Assembly: GCF_019645875.1 (NCBI RefSeq)
Contig: NZ_CP081000.1
Location: forward strand, 4,588,001 to 4,652,000
Source: Mycolicibacterium senegalense
GTDB taxonomy: Bacteria > Actinomycetota > Actinomycetes > Mycobacteriales > Mycobacteriaceae
DNA length: 64,000 nucleotides
Direction: 5' to 3'
Part shown: positions 39,978 through 48,429 of the stretch, piece by piece
How positions within the stretch are numbered: the first letter of the stretch is position 1
Layout: each line of letters begins with the position of its first letter
The notes under the pieces: model-generated
Database searches by the model: none
What the model saw: the letters and a program-made list of their open reading frames with translations, nothing else
What the model was told of the DNA's origin: nothing
Made by a program: the position numbers and the translations under genes

Positions 39978-41204
39978 TCAGCGCAACGTCGACGGGATCA
40001 GCGGCTCATCGAGCAGCCGGCCGAACCGCTGGGTCAGCGTCACACCCTCGGGCCGCTCGTCCAACCAGGCCCGCAGCAACCGGTATCCCTCGACGTAGGT
40101 GCTGGTGTAGGCCCGCCACAGCGGCGAGGACAGAAAGCGCAGGGTCTGGCGGGCCCGATCGTCGGCGACCAGCAACCAGCGTTTGAGGAAGTCCACGACC
40201 TCGTCGACGTCGCGATGCTCGTCGTGCAGCATCAGCGCCGCGTCCTGACGCACGTCGGCCAACCCGGCCATCGCCTCGGAGATCGCTTCGGCCCGCTCCC
40301 CGTCGAACCGCAGCCCCAGATCGGCGTAGATGTCGGCGGCCCAGGTGCCCCAACCCGGCCCGATGATGGCGTGGAGCGCCAGGTCGGCCAGGCCCTCGGC
40401 CATCAGGCACTGCGGGGTGTTGACCAGGAAGATCGTCTGCTCCAATTCGCCGTCGCGGGCCACCAGACCGGCCTCCTTCCGGCAATGCTCGGTGTGATGG
40501 CCCGGGTAGGACTCGTGGGCCACCAGCCGGGGCAGATTGGCCATCTGTTGCTTGAGGTCGGCGTTGACCGCGACGGTGGACTTGTAGTCACCCAGGTAGT
40601 AGTTGAACCCGGACCACGGCTTGTCGGTGACCACCTCGTAGGTGATGGTCTCGGTCTCCGGCAGCGGATAGGCCGCCCGCACTTTGTCGCGCAGTGCCGA
40701 CGAGAACGCGTGGATGCACTCCTCAAGCCGGGCCGGCGGGATCTCGTCTGCGCTGCGGTGTGCCTGGATTCGCTCGGCCAGCGAGCCGGTGCCGCCGAGC
40801 GCCTCGTCGAGCTTGGCGTATGCCTGACGGTATTTCTCGGGGTCGCCCTTGCCGATCCGCACGTCGAAATAGGCCTGCACCTCGTCGACGAAACCGACCT
40901 GCTCACCGGCGAACTTGCGGCCCGCGCAATTGAGCGCGCGCAGGTGCGCGGCGATGTATTCGGCGCGGTCGCGGTCGAGGTCATCGGGAATCTGGGTGAG
41001 CAACCGGTCAGCCTGCCGGGCCAGCTCGGCCGGGTCCGGCGCGGGCTCGTTGTCGACCGTGCGACGCAGTTGTGGGTCGCCGGTGAAGGAGTCGACGTAG
41101 CCGTCCTCGACGCGGTCGAAGCGCAGGCCGAGTAGCAGATACTCGCGGACGAAGGTGTCCGAACCAGCCCCTGAGCCCGCCCGTATGTCCATCCCGTTAG
41201 TCAT
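39978..41204 (-). CDS. DUF885 protein, putative zinc peptidase
   Basis: A 408-residue soluble protein of the DUF885 family. The key motif is HESYPGHHTEHCRK near residue 235, the HExxPGHH pattern of DUF885 that suggests a metallopeptidase. A second conserved area reads ECIHAFSSALRDKVRAAYPLP near 168. The protein is helical and lacks a signal peptide. ATG 41204 was chosen because the first 71 residues of the longer frame overlap the divergent coaA. Peptidase activity is inferred from the motif. Confidence 0.87.
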   Translation of the reverse strand: MTNGMDIRAGSGAGSDTFVREYLLLGLRFDRVEDGYVDSFTGDPQLRRTVDNEPAPDPAELARQADRLLTQIPDDLDRDRAEYIAAHLRALNCAGRKFAGEQVGFVDEVQAYFDVRIGKGDPEKYRQAYAKLDEALGGTGSLAERIQAHRSADEIPPARLEECIHAFSSALRDKVRAAYPLPETETITYEVVTDKPWSGFNYYLGDYKSTVAVNADLKQQMANLPRLVAHESYPGHHTEHCRKEAGLVARDGELEQTIFLVNTPQCLMAEGLADLALHAIIGPGWGTWAADIYADLGLRFDGERAEAISEAMAGLADVRQDAALMLHDEHRDVDEVVDFLKRWLLVADDRARQTLRFLSSPLWRAYTSTYVEGYRLLRAWLDERPEGVTLTQRFGRLLDEPLIPSTLR

Positions 41205-41234
41205 GCCCACAACCGTAAGTGCAAGACTGGCCGA

Positions 41235-42173
41235 ATGCCGCGGCCGAGCGAGCCGAGCCCCTATGTGGAGTTCGACCGAAGTCAATGGCGTGCACTGCGC
41301 ATGTCGACACCGCTGAAACTCACCGAGGACGAGCTGCTGCGCCTGCGGGGTATGGGCGAAAAACTCGACATCCTCGAAGTCGAAGAGGTCTATCTGCCGC
41401 TGGCCCGGTTGATCCACCTTCAGGTGGCCGCGCGGCAGCGGCTGTTCGCCGCGACGGCCGAGTTCCTCGGTGAGCCGCAGCAGAATCCGGACCGGCCGGT
41501 GCCGTTCGTCATCGGCGTCGCGGGCAGCGTGGCGGTCGGTAAGTCCACCACCGCCCGTGTGCTGCAGGCGCTATTGGCCCGCTGGGGTCACCATCCCCGG
41601 GTCGATCTCGTCACGACCGACGGTTTTCTGTACCCCAACAAGGAGCTGCACCGCCGGAACCTCATGCACCGCAAGGGGTTCCCGGAGAGCTACGACCGGC
41701 GGGCGCTGATGCGGTTCGTCACCGCGGTCAAATCCGGTGCTGACGAAGTCTGTGCACCGGTGTACTCACACCTGCTCTACGACATCGTGCCGGGCGAGAA
41801 GCAGGTGGTGCGGCATCCCGACATCCTGATCCTGGAAGGGCTCAACGTCCTGCAAACCGGGCCCGCACTGATGGTCTCGGACCTGTTCGACTTCTCGGTC
41901 TACGTCGATGCGCGCATCGAGGACATCGAGCAGTGGTACATCTCGCGCTTCCTGACGATGCGCTCGACGGCCTTCGCCGATCCGGCCTCGCACTTCCACC
42001 ACTACTCGACGCTGACCGATGAGCAGGCAGTGTTCGCCGCGCGCGACATCTGGCATTCGATCAACCGGCCCAACCTGATCGAGAACATTCTGCCGACGCG
42101 GCCGCGCGCCACTCTGGTGCTCCGCAAGGATTCCGACCATTCGATCAACCGGCTGCGTCTGCGCAAGCTCTAG
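41235..42173 (+). CDS. coaA: type I pantothenate kinase
   Basis: Phosphorylates pantothenate, the first step of coenzyme A synthesis; counterpart of Rv1092c. It has SPYVEFDRSQWRALR at the start, the Walker A loop GVAGSVAVGKSTTAR near 95, VDLVTTDGFLYPNKEL near 122, KGFPESYDRRALM near 145 and EGLNVLQTG near 197. The 312 residues are normal for the type. The stop codon TAG overlaps that of the convergent monooxygenase in the palindrome CTAG at 42170-42173. Confidence 0.97.
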   Translation: MPRPSEPSPYVEFDRSQWRALRMSTPLKLTEDELLRLRGMGEKLDILEVEEVYLPLARLIHLQVAARQRLFAATAEFLGEPQQNPDRPVPFVIGVAGSVAVGKSTTARVLQALLARWGHHPRVDLVTTDGFLYPNKELHRRNLMHRKGFPESYDRRALMRFVTAVKSGADEVCAPVYSHLLYDIVPGEKQVVRHPDILILEGLNVLQTGPALMVSDLFDFSVYVDARIEDIEQWYISRFLTMRSTAFADPASHFHHYSTLTDEQAVFAARDIWHSINRPNLIENILPTRPRATLVLRKDSDHSINRLRLRKL

Positions 42174-43627
42174 CCCGCTCCCGCTGCCGCGGTGACCAGC
42201 GGACCGCAGCGCACATCGAAGCGCTCTCCCACGGTGTCGAGGGTGCGCCGCAGATGTTCGCGGTCGCGGTGATGGGTCGCCATGAACCGGGCGGTGGCCG
42301 CCAGTTGGCGCGGCATGGGGTACCAGCGATTGAAGTCCAGGCCACAGTCACGGAACACCTTGACCGGCAACGCATCCGAGATGAGGCTGAGGTTGTACTG
42401 AGCCAGGGAGAACATCGCATACACCAGCGCCTTCTTGGACTTGTGCGCCAGGTCCTGCAGGTCGAGTTCATAGAGTGGGACCGTGTTCAGTTTGCCCGAA
42501 AACATCAGGTGCGCCGCGAAGTAGGCTGCAAATGATGTCAGATGCAAAGTGGCCGAACGCATTTGAACCGAGAGAATGGACCCGTCGCCGGAAACATACG
42601 GCTCGTAGGGATAGTCGCTTTTGGTGAGGTACCCGGTGCAGTTCACGATCCAGCTGCCCGGCGTGACGGCTTTTCTGGCACCGCTGCGCAGCACCAGATC
42701 GGCTGAGCCGTTGCTGTCGACGACGTCGACGAGGTGGTCCATCACCACATCGTTCAGACCCGCCACGATGGCGGCGTTCTCGGCTTCCGACAGGACGCCG
42801 GCGACGTAGTGCTCGGCCTGTTGCGTCGGGCAGGTGCCATAGGCCGACCGAAACCACCGAGCAACCTCGTCCTCGTTGGTGCCGTCGAAGAGCCGGGTCA
42901 TCTCGATGGACAATTTGGTCAGCGAGGTACCGCCCGCCCAGCGCCAGGCGCCGGCGGGGAAAAACCGATCCCGGCTGGTGAAGAAGGTGCCCGAGCCGGC
43001 CACCATGTTCACCTCGCGCCCCGGGCGCGACGTGATCAGCGCATGCGCAGTGTCCATGGCGGTCTTGCCGCTGCCGATCACCCATACCGGGGCGTCGCTG
43101 TCGTGGATCTCCCCGAAGCGGACGTCACACGAGTCCGGTGACACCGACCGCACCCGATCGCTGGACAGCTCGAGCGCGTCGTTGGGCGTCACCCGTACCC
43201 CGTATGCCTTGATCAATTTGCCGGCCCGGATGGTGTGCGGTTGCCCATCCGCGTCATGACAGATGACGTGTACCGCACCGCCGTCGGCATCGGCGGACCG
43301 GAAATCCCAGCCGTAGCGTTCCTCGACCCGCACCCGCTGCTTGATCTGCTGCAGGCAGTAGCCGAAATGATCGAGCACCTCGGATTTGGTGGCCAGATAC
43401 GAGGGCTCACGGCCAAGGGTCCACTTGATGTTGCCTGCGGTGAACATGGGGTGGGGCTGATGCAGCCGCACATACGGATACGTGTCGACCCACATGCCAC
43501 CGACTCGAGCGCGACGGTCGACCAAGATGATCTTCTGATCGGGTCTGAGGTAGGTGGCGGCCACGAACAGCGCGTTCATGCCGCACAGGCCGGCACCGAC
43601 AATGCAAACGTCACAGTCTTCTGACAT
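42170..43627 (-). CDS. flavin-containing monooxygenase-like protein
   Basis: A 485-residue FAD enzyme. It has CDVCIVGAGLCGMNAL near residue 5 (FAD dinucleotide motif), VGGMWVDTYPYVRLHQPHPMF near 42, typical of group B monooxygenases, and VWVIGSGKTAMDTAHAL near 182 (second, NADPH motif). A C-terminal SWIVNCTGYL carries the conserved ATG-like turn of FMO. Members add oxygen to ketones, amines or sulfur compounds. The substrate cannot be read from the sequence. It shares its CTAG stop palindrome with coaA. Confidence 0.87.
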   Translation of the reverse strand: MSEDCDVCIVGAGLCGMNALFVAATYLRPDQKIILVDRRARVGGMWVDTYPYVRLHQPHPMFTAGNIKWTLGREPSYLATKSEVLDHFGYCLQQIKQRVRVEERYGWDFRSADADGGAVHVICHDADGQPHTIRAGKLIKAYGVRVTPNDALELSSDRVRSVSPDSCDVRFGEIHDSDAPVWVIGSGKTAMDTAHALITSRPGREVNMVAGSGTFFTSRDRFFPAGAWRWAGGTSLTKLSIEMTRLFDGTNEDEVARWFRSAYGTCPTQQAEHYVAGVLSEAENAAIVAGLNDVVMDHLVDVVDSNGSADLVLRSGARKAVTPGSWIVNCTGYLTKSDYPYEPYVSGDGSILSVQMRSATLHLTSFAAYFAAHLMFSGKLNTVPLYELDLQDLAHKSKKALVYAMFSLAQYNLSLISDALPVKVFRDCGLDFNRWYPMPRQLAATARFMATHHRDREHLRRTLDTVGERFDVRCGPLVTAAAGAG

Positions 43628-43725
43628 CGCGAATCTCCCGGGTAGCGCCGTTTGAGCTCAGTGTGGGCGCGTGCGGTCGTCCCGCCATGAGTAGTGCGCT
43701 ACCCGAATTTCGACAGCCACGCCGC

Positions 43726-44298
43726 TCAGGCGCGTTCCCAACCGCCCCACTCATTGCCCACGAATCGTCGCCCGTCGGGAATCACGAAGTGGTGCAGGAA
43801 CACCTGGAGTGCGGGCTGCATCCGCTGGTGCAGGTCTGTCATCGCGGTGACCAGCTCAGGCGTCATCGGGTCCTCCCCCTCCGGCTTCTTCGGCGGGATC
43901 AGCCCCAGGTGCAATGCCATCTCCAGTTGGTAGAACGTGAAGTCGCCGTACGGCCGCTTGGGGTCGCAGCCCGGCACCTCGTCATCGAAGTAAGGATCGG
44001 ACAGTTCCCAACTCATCTGGGCCAGCAGGGTTCGGTGCTGACTGCTGAAACCGAACGTACTGGATTCAGGCAGGTCTTCGACGAAGAACGAGTATTCGTG
44101 GTCGGCAGGTGGACGCCGATACCGGTATTCGCCTGCCGCACAGACACCGAACCGGGTGGCGATGCGCAGCAAGTCGAGATCGCCTGGCTCGGTCTCCCAG
44201 TCCGGTGGGAAACACGGAGCGCCCACTTCCGTTCCATCCCAACCGACCCGTACCGTCCGCAGCCGCTCGCTGTGCTCTGGCGCCCACTGCAATTCCAC
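43726..44298 (-). CDS. protein of unknown function
   Basis: A 190-residue protein starting at GTG 44298. It is rich in Trp, Glu, Asp and Pro: VELQWAPEHSERLRTVRVGWDGTE at the start, CFPPDWETEPGDLDLLRIATRFG, FFVEDLPESS, then DPKRPYGDFTFYQLEMALHLGLIPPKKP and HHFVIPDGRRFVGNEWGGW. No membrane segment or signal is seen. No family is recognised. It lies downstream of the two small membrane genes, separated from them by a perfect 13-base hairpin, so it may be transcribed on its own. Confidence 0.7.
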   Translation of the reverse strand: MELQWAPEHSERLRTVRVGWDGTEVGAPCFPPDWETEPGDLDLLRIATRFGVCAAGEYRYRRPPADHEYSFFVEDLPESSTFGFSSQHRTLLAQMSWELSDPYFDDEVPGCDPKRPYGDFTFYQLEMALHLGLIPPKKPEGEDPMTPELVTAMTDLHQRMQPALQVFLHHFVIPDGRRFVGNEWGGWERA

Positions 44299-44319
44299 CC
44301 GGCCATTATCGCCTCTCCA

Positions 44320-44348
44320 GGCGCCCAGAGCCGTGGGCTCTGGGCGCC
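44320..44348. terminator. perfect 13-base hairpin
   Basis: GGCGCCCAGAGCC and GGCTCTGGGCGCC surround GTG. It lies between the stop of the membrane gene at 44364 and the start of the gene at 44298, both on the minus strand, and so probably ends the upstream transcript. Confidence 0.75.
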
Positions 44349-44363
44349 GGAGGGGCCTGTCGA

Positions 44364-44771
44364 TCAGGCCGAAATCCGCCGAACCGCCACATACTGCAGT
44401 TCGGCCATCGCCAGGGTGTAGATGCCGGTGCCGATTACGGCTACCACTCCCGCGGTGGTCAGTGCCATGGTGAACACGGCGACCAGGGCAATCACCGTGC
44501 AGGCCGCATTGGCGATCACGGTGCCGATGCCCGCCGGGCGTACCCGTTCGATCCCGGCCAGGGCGAACACCACGAGGCCGTAGACGACCGAGAAGACGCC
44601 GACGCCGTACTCGACGGATTTCGGTAGGCCGGTCAGGTCGGCGAACCACCCGGCGGCGGCCAGCAGCGCGACGCCGCTGATGCCGACGAGAACGGCGTCC
44701 AGTCGCATGGCCAGGCGCAGCAGCGAATCGGTTGACTTCCTGGTGCCCGCGGTGGCGGTGATGGCGGTCAT
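44364..44771 (-). CDS. four-helix membrane protein, paralogue 1
   Basis: A 135-residue integral membrane protein with four hydrophobic segments: VLVGISGVALLAAAGWF, YGVGVFSVVYGLVVFALAG, GTVIANAACTVIALVAVF and ALTTAGVVAVIGTGIYTLAMAELQYV. It ends with ELQYVAVRRIS. The neighbour at 44892-45317 has the same length, helix pattern and closing sequence (LQYRGVRRL). The pattern resembles small DUF-type membrane proteins in actinobacteria. No function is assigned. Confidence 0.78.
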   Translation of the reverse strand: MTAITATAGTRKSTDSLLRLAMRLDAVLVGISGVALLAAAGWFADLTGLPKSVEYGVGVFSVVYGLVVFALAGIERVRPAGIGTVIANAACTVIALVAVFTMALTTAGVVAVIGTGIYTLAMAELQYVAVRRISA

Positions 44772-44891
44772 GATTCTCCTTCTCTCGGTTGGTGATTACC
44801 TGTCGTACTTCGACTTCGTGCGGTGGAGCACGGTGCGGGGATACGCGCCGTAACCTCTTCCGGCGGCACCCCGCACCGGCTCGGAAAGGAG

Positions 44892-45317
44892 TCACGCCAG
44901 ACGGCGCACTCCGCGGTATTGCAGCCAGGCCAGTACTGCGGTGGCACTGGCGAATCCGAGTACCAACTCGTTTCCGGTCCAGGTCAGCGCCGACCAGCCG
45001 GCTGTGATCACGACGACCGCGATGATCGCGAAGACCACGTTGCCGGCGAGGACGGCGATGCCGACGCGCCGCACCCGCGGCACTGCGGCCAGGGCGTACA
45101 GCAGGACGCCGTACCCGACCAGGGCAGCGCCGACGATCCAGCCGGTGGTGGCCGACAGCCCCGCGATACGCGCCAGCTGGTCGGCGGTCATGGCCACCAG
45201 CAAGCCGACGCCGGCACAGACGGTGGCATCGGCGCGCAGCGCGAACCGGAGCAGGCAACCGTGGGCGGATGCCCGGGTCGTGGAGTCGGTGGATGGGTGG
45301 TGCAGTGTCGCGGTCAT
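44892..45317 (-). CDS. four-helix membrane protein, paralogue 2
   Basis: A 141-residue relative of the preceding gene. It has four hydrophobic segments, LLRFALRADATVCAGVGLLV, GWIVGAALVGYGVLLYALA, VGIAVLAGNVVFAIIAVVVI and LVLGFASATAVLAWLQY, and ends GVRRLA. ATG 45317 was chosen since the longer frame has an unrelated start. A gap of 120 bases separates the pair, which suggests an old tandem duplication. The function is unknown. Confidence 0.78.
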   Translation of the reverse strand: MTATLHHPSTDSTTRASAHGCLLRFALRADATVCAGVGLLVAMTADQLARIAGLSATTGWIVGAALVGYGVLLYALAAVPRVRRVGIAVLAGNVVFAIIAVVVITAGWSALTWTGNELVLGFASATAVLAWLQYRGVRRLA

Positions 45318-45442
45318 GTCGGGCTCCTCGGCGATGAGGGGGTCGATCGGTGGAACACCTCCGACCCTGCTCATCACGAGCTGCCAGATCGACGCCAAAC
45401 ACTGCCAAGCACTGCCAACCCCAGGTCAGCGAGCTGCAGGCG

Positions 45443-46804
45443 TCAGTCGTTGGCAGTCACCAGGGAGCCGCGCAGATCCGCGGCGATCACCCGCGCGGCG
45501 GCATTCTGCCAGTTGTGCAACGAGCGTTGCGGCACCTCGGTGACGAACCACTGCCAGGCCTGCCGGGCGATCGGGTCGAGGCCGGCCGCGGTGGCGTTCT
45601 GCGCGTAGGCACGGACCCCGACGACGTAGGGGAAATACAGCGAGTTGTAGTGGCGCCATTGCTCGGTCGTGCCGAAGTCGCCGCCATCGCGCGGTTTGAG
45701 CGCGGCGATCCGGTCGGCCAGCAGGGCTTTGAGTTCGTTGGCGCGTTCCAGCGGCTGGTCCGGTGCCCCGCGCTGCGCTAACCGGGTGTCGATGGCGGGC
45801 AGCGCGGTGAGCGGACTGGCGACCAGTTTCGACAGGTCACCGTAGTGGCCGAGCGCGCGCCGGGTGAGCCGGGCGAAGGCTTCGTCGTCGATGCCGCCCA
45901 GCGGATGGTCCGATCGCAGCGGCAGGGCGGCCTCGGTCTGACGTAGTGCCTCGCGGTCGGCGCGCAGGACCGGTGATCGGGAGAAGGCCAGCCGGTCCAA
46001 CAGCCCGGCCAGCGGATCGGCGAGCACCTCCACCGCGACCGCGACCGCCAAACTGGTGAACAACAGGATCGTCATGACGGTGCGGCCGGTGCCGGCGTCG
46101 AGCACGACCATGCCGATCAGTGCCTGGGCCGCGAACGGAACCGCGATCACCAGTGTCCCGATGATCGAGCGGCGCATGTCGGCGCGCAACGCCTGTCCCT
46201 CGTCGAAGGCGTCCCAGATCGCCACCGCCACACCGAGCAGCGCCACGTCGAATCCGGTGGACGCCAAAGCCAGCCAGCTGGGCACCAGCCCGAGCGGGAT
46301 CACCAGGATCGCGTTGCCCAGTGCGAAGAAAAGGGTCGCGACGATGATGAATCCGACGACTGAACCGGGTTTCGCGCCGCCGACCACAGCCTTGATCATG
46401 GCGCCCAGTGAGGACAGTGAGATCACGGCGAACATCAACCAGTGACCGGTCCGCAGCGGTCCGTCGACGCTGCCCGCGAGCCCCGCGCCGGCGAACGCCC
46501 CCACCGCGACAGACAAGATCGCGGCGACCTCACCGGCTCGGGACCGGAAGGTGTCGGCCGGGCGGGCGAGTTCGACCAAGACCGCGAACCAGGCGATGCC
46601 GGGTAGCGCCACCAGGTAGATCTCGATGCGGCTGAGCACTTCGGAGCCGGAGACCAGCCGGACCGCGTCGAGCGCGACGACGGCCGCGAAGCTGGTCAGC
46701 CCGATCGCGGCGAGGACGAGGACGGGCTTACGCGGGTCGCGGGCAAGCAGGTAGAGACCCAGCCACCAGCTGAGTGTGAAGACCACTGCCGACAGCGCAG
46801 CCAT
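45443..46804 (-). CDS. large integral membrane protein of unknown function
   Basis: A 453-residue protein. The first 265 residues hold about eight hydrophobic segments, including SAVVFTLSWWLGLYLL, VLVLAAIGLTSFAAVVAL, IIVATLFFALGNAILVIPLGLV and LLFTSLAVAVAVEVLA. The C-terminal 185 residues are soluble: RSPVLRADREALRQTEAALPLR, then LGHYGDLSKLVASPLTALP and NELKALLADRIAALKPRDGGDFGTTEQWRHYNSLYFPYVVGVRAYAQ. The layout of a membrane part plus a soluble part suggests a sensor or transport-linked protein, but I see no known domain. It is convergent with nothing and lies just downstream of the prenyl synthase. Confidence 0.78.
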   Translation of the reverse strand: MAALSAVVFTLSWWLGLYLLARDPRKPVLVLAAIGLTSFAAVVALDAVRLVSGSEVLSRIEIYLVALPGIAWFAVLVELARPADTFRSRAGEVAAILSVAVGAFAGAGLAGSVDGPLRTGHWLMFAVISLSSLGAMIKAVVGGAKPGSVVGFIIVATLFFALGNAILVIPLGLVPSWLALASTGFDVALLGVAVAIWDAFDEGQALRADMRRSIIGTLVIAVPFAAQALIGMVVLDAGTGRTVMTILLFTSLAVAVAVEVLADPLAGLLDRLAFSRSPVLRADREALRQTEAALPLRSDHPLGGIDDEAFARLTRRALGHYGDLSKLVASPLTALPAIDTRLAQRGAPDQPLERANELKALLADRIAALKPRDGGDFGTTEQWRHYNSLYFPYVVGVRAYAQNATAAGLDPIARQAWQWFVTEVPQRSLHNWQNAAARVIAADLRGSLVTAND

Positions 46805-46824
46805 GGTTCAAGTTTGGCATGTCC

Positions 46825-47619
46825 CTACTTGCCGTAGCGACGATGCCGGGCGGTGTAATCGCGCAGCGCGCGCAGGAAGTCGACGCGACGGAAGGCGGGC
46901 CAGTACGCCTCGGTGAACCACATCTCCGAATATGCGCTCTGCCACAACAGGAATCCGGACAGCCGCTGCTCGCCCGAGGTGCGGATGACGAGGTCCGGGT
47001 CGGGTTGCCCTGAGGTGTAGAGGTTCTCCGAGATCCCGTCGACGGTGACCGCTTCGACGAGTTGCTCGGCGGTGGCACCGTTGGCCAGTTCCTTGGACAG
47101 CAGTGACCGGACCGCGTCGACGATCTCCTGACGGCCGCCGTAGGCCACCGCGACGTTCACATGAAACGACCCGGGCGGGGTCGATGCTGTGCGCTCTACG
47201 GCCTCGCGCAGGCGCCGGGCCGGCTCCTCCCCCAACAGCTCCAGGTCACCGACGGTGCGCACGCTCCACGTGTTCGACGGGGCGCAGATCTCCTCGACCA
47301 CGTCGGTGATGATTTCGATCAGCGCGGACAGTTCTTCGGGATCGCGTTGCAGGTTCTCGGTGGAGAGCAGGTAGACCGTGGTCATCTCGATGCCTGCGGC
47401 CTGACACCATCGCAGCATCTCGGCGATCTTGGCCGCGCCCATCCGGTAGCCGATGCTGACGTCGTCGTAACCTGCGTCACGCGCCCAGCGGCGATTTCCG
47501 TCACACAGCACCGCGATGTGCCGGGGCAGTTCGGATCTGGACTGCGCCAGTTCCTGACGCAACCGCATCTCGTAGAGCCGATAGGCCGGTTCCTTGAGCC
47601 GCGGGGGAATGATGTCCAC
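46825..47619 (-). CDS. short-chain Z-isoprenyl diphosphate synthase (Rv1086 type)
   Basis: A 264-residue cis-prenyltransferase, very close to Rv1086, which makes (2Z,6E)-farnesyl diphosphate for decaprenyl phosphate. It has HIAVLCDGNRRWARDAGY near residue 34 (catalytic Asp), GYRMGAAKIAEMLRWC near 57, YLLSTENLQRDPEEL near 83, NVAVAYGGRQEIVDAVR near 155, and DPDLVIRTSGEQRLSGFLLWQSAYSEMWFTEAYWPAF near 205. A GTG begins it at 47619. The IPP substrate comes from the MEP pathway ending at ispH. Confidence 0.94.
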   Translation of the reverse strand: MDIIPPRLKEPAYRLYEMRLRQELAQSRSELPRHIAVLCDGNRRWARDAGYDDVSIGYRMGAAKIAEMLRWCQAAGIEMTTVYLLSTENLQRDPEELSALIEIITDVVEEICAPSNTWSVRTVGDLELLGEEPARRLREAVERTASTPPGSFHVNVAVAYGGRQEIVDAVRSLLSKELANGATAEQLVEAVTVDGISENLYTSGQPDPDLVIRTSGEQRLSGFLLWQSAYSEMWFTEAYWPAFRRVDFLRALRDYTARHRRYGK

Positions 47620-47675
47620 GAGAGTCCAGACTACTGTGAACGTCGGAGTACCCCGTGGTTCTCAATGGAGGTGAC

Positions 47676-48419
47676 ATGACCGCGCCGACCGGTAGCACCA
47701 AGCCCTACCGTTCGGCGGCCGCACTTGGCCGGCCCGCCGAAGACCTGCCCGAGGCCGTCGCCGACGGCGTCGCCCAGTTCCTCGGAAAGCCGCGGGCGCG
47801 GGGCTGGATCCACGTGTACTCGGCCGTCGTGGCATTCATCGCCGGGGCAGCACTGGTGTCGGTGTCGTGGTCGGTGGAGTCCACCCGGGCCGGGCTGGCG
47901 ACGCTGCTCTACACCTTCACGATCGTGGCGATGTTCACCGTCAGCGGCACCTATCACCGGGTGAACTGGAAATCCGCCAACGCCCGCAAATGGATGAAGC
48001 GCCTCGATCACTCGATGATCTTCATCTTCATCGCCGGCAGTTACACCCCGTTCGCGCTACTGGCCCTACCCGAATCCAAAGGCATGGTGCTGTTCTGGAT
48101 CGTCTGGGGCGGGGCGATCGCGGGTGTGCTGCTCAAGATGTTCTGGCCGTCGGCACCACGCTGGCTCGGTGTGCCGCTCTACATCCTGCTGGGCTGGGTG
48201 GCGGCCTGGTTCATCGGTCCGATCATGCACGGCGCCGGGGTGGCCGCGGTGGTGCTGCTGATCGTCGGTGGCGCGCTCTACAGCATCGGCGGCGTGCTGT
48301 ACGCGCTCAAGTGGCCCAACCCGTGGCCCACCACCTTCGGTCATCACGAGTTCTTCCACGCCTGCACGGCGGTCGCGGCGATCTGCCACTACATCGCCAT
48401 GTGGTTCGCCGTCTTCTGA
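47676..48419 (+). CDS. hemolysin III / TrhA family membrane protein
   Basis: A 247-residue seven-helix protein at the Rv1085c position. It has WIHVYSAVVAFIAGAALVSVSW, VSGTYHRVNWKSANARKWMKRLDHSMIFIFIAGSYTPFALLAL and LYSIGGVLYALKWPNPWPTTFGHHEFFHACTAVAAICHYIAMWFAVF, with the conserved His set (YHR, DHS, HHEFFH) of the PAQR-like superfamily. ATG 47676 follows GGAGGTGAC. The hemolysin name is historical; TrhA proteins regulate membrane lipids in some bacteria. It is divergent from the prenyl synthase. Confidence 0.92.
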   Translation: MTAPTGSTKPYRSAAALGRPAEDLPEAVADGVAQFLGKPRARGWIHVYSAVVAFIAGAALVSVSWSVESTRAGLATLLYTFTIVAMFTVSGTYHRVNWKSANARKWMKRLDHSMIFIFIAGSYTPFALLALPESKGMVLFWIVWGGAIAGVLLKMFWPSAPRWLGVPLYILLGWVAAWFIGPIMHGAGVAAVVLLIVGGALYSIGGVLYALKWPNPWPTTFGHHEFFHACTAVAAICHYIAMWFAVF

Positions 48420-48429
48420 GCTTCCTACC

